Of a stretch of 13,797 bases of DNA, positions 13,412-13,797 are shown piece by piece. The position numbers and the translations under genes were made by a program. Under the pieces are notes generated by a model. It made no database searches, had not been told where the DNA came from, and saw nothing but the letters and a program-made list of their open reading frames with translations. The DNA is from Bacillota bacterium (GTDB lineage: Bacteria > Bacillota > Dethiobacteria > DTU022). Position 1 is the first letter of the stretch. The number at the start of each line of letters is the position of its first letter. The stretch lies in the NCBI GenBank assembly GCA_012797095.1, contig JAAZPS010000268.1, positions 1 through 13,797 on the forward strand, read 5' to 3'.

Positions 13412-13797
13412 ATGGTGGTAAAGCAGATCTCCATATTTTTAGAGAATAAATGCGGGCGGATGACCCGCGTCTCCGAGGTTCTCGGGGAAGCGGGGATCAA
13501 TGTCCGCGCCCTTTCCATCGCCGATACCTCCGATTTCGGGATTCTGCGTCTGATCGTGGACCGGCCTGATGAGGCCTGCGCCGTGCTCCGGGAAAAGGGA
13601 TTCATGGCCTCGGTGACCGAGGTGATCGCCCTGGAGGTTCCCGATACCCCGGGGGGACTGGCCAGAGCGCTCTCGCCCCTGGAGGAGGCGGGGATCAATA
13701 TCGAATATCTCTACGCTTTCGTCCAGAAGAGGACCGACGACGCCCTGATCCTGGTCCGGGTGGAGAATGTCGAGGCGGCCCTGAAGGAGCTGCGGAA
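13412..13797 (+). CDS. Tandem ACT-domain protein, cut by the window end
   Basis: The open frame runs off the end after 128 codons; family members are about 140-145 residues, so only the last few are missing. AAAGGAGG (13396-13403) precedes the ATG by 8 bases. Two ACT repeats are visible: residues 3-70 (VKQISIFLENKCGRMTRVSE...GINVRALSIAD) and about 72-128 (ALEVPDTPGGLARALSPLEEAGINIEYLYAF). ACT domains bind amino acids as regulatory ligands. The protein has no attached enzyme domain, so it probably acts as a free sensor or allosteric partner for the upstream ligase or an aromatic-acid pathway. C14 stands where the first repeat usually has proline (ENKPGRL). Confidence 0.88.
   Translation, partial: MVVKQISIFLENKCGRMTRVSEVLGEAGINVRALSIADTSDFGILRLIVDRPDEACAVLREKGFMASVTEVIALEVPDTPGGLARALSPLEEAGINIEYLYAFVQKRTDDALILVRVENVEAALKELR

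Overview
The window reads as a chromosomal segment from a moderately high-GC, probably anaerobic member of the Bacillota (Firmicutes). This is inferred from strong Gram-positive-type Shine-Dalgarno sites (AAGGAG, AGGAGG, AAAGGGGGTGA), frequent GTG/TTG starts, a DUF2512 (YndM-like) membrane protein, a DUF2600/YtpB-type large-terpene synthase, a HepT-like polyprenyl diphosphate synthase, and the phenylacetate-CoA ligase plus tandem-ACT pair that is common in anaerobic fermenters and syntrophs. No rRNA, tRNA, transposase, phage gene or CRISPR array is visible.

Layout. Bases 1-183 are non-coding and hold three short palindromic or dispersed-repeat elements. Next come a metallo-beta-lactamase-fold hydrolase (minus) and, divergently, an unrecognised helical protein (plus). 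Bases 1627-6278 are a tight minus-strand operon, transcribed in this order: crotonase (TTG start), APC-family permease, AMP-forming acyl-CoA synthetase, second crotonase. A good promoter candidate with an operator-like palindrome over its -10 region precedes it. Bases 6279-6871 contain no gene; they hold that promoter, several dispersed or palindromic repeats, and the promoter of a thioredoxin gene. Thioredoxin and a 4HBT-fold acyl-CoA thioesterase follow on the plus strand and end at a clear intrinsic terminator.

Bases 7868-11834 hold a likely terpenoid/membrane region: the YtpB-like synthase (minus), a DUF2512 membrane protein (minus) with its own terminator, a stand-alone EF-Tu-domain-2-like protein (plus), a TetR regulator (minus, apparently leaderless) and the polyprenyl diphosphate synthase (minus). 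Bases 12055-13797 carry a phenylacetate-CoA ligase and the start of a tandem ACT-domain protein, led by a promoter flanked by two short palindromes.

How the genes may work together. The minus operon looks like a self-contained uptake (permease), CoA-activation (ligase) and beta-carbon hydration or ring/chain processing (two crotonases) module. It lacks acyl-CoA dehydrogenase and thiolase, so its substrate may already be unsaturated or the rest may lie elsewhere. The polyprenyl synthase could supply heptaprenyl-type diphosphate to the terpene synthase, and/or menaquinone side chains. The ligase-ACT pair points to handling of arylacetates from aromatic amino acid fermentation. Functions are assigned by motif recognition from the translated sequence; substrates are inference.
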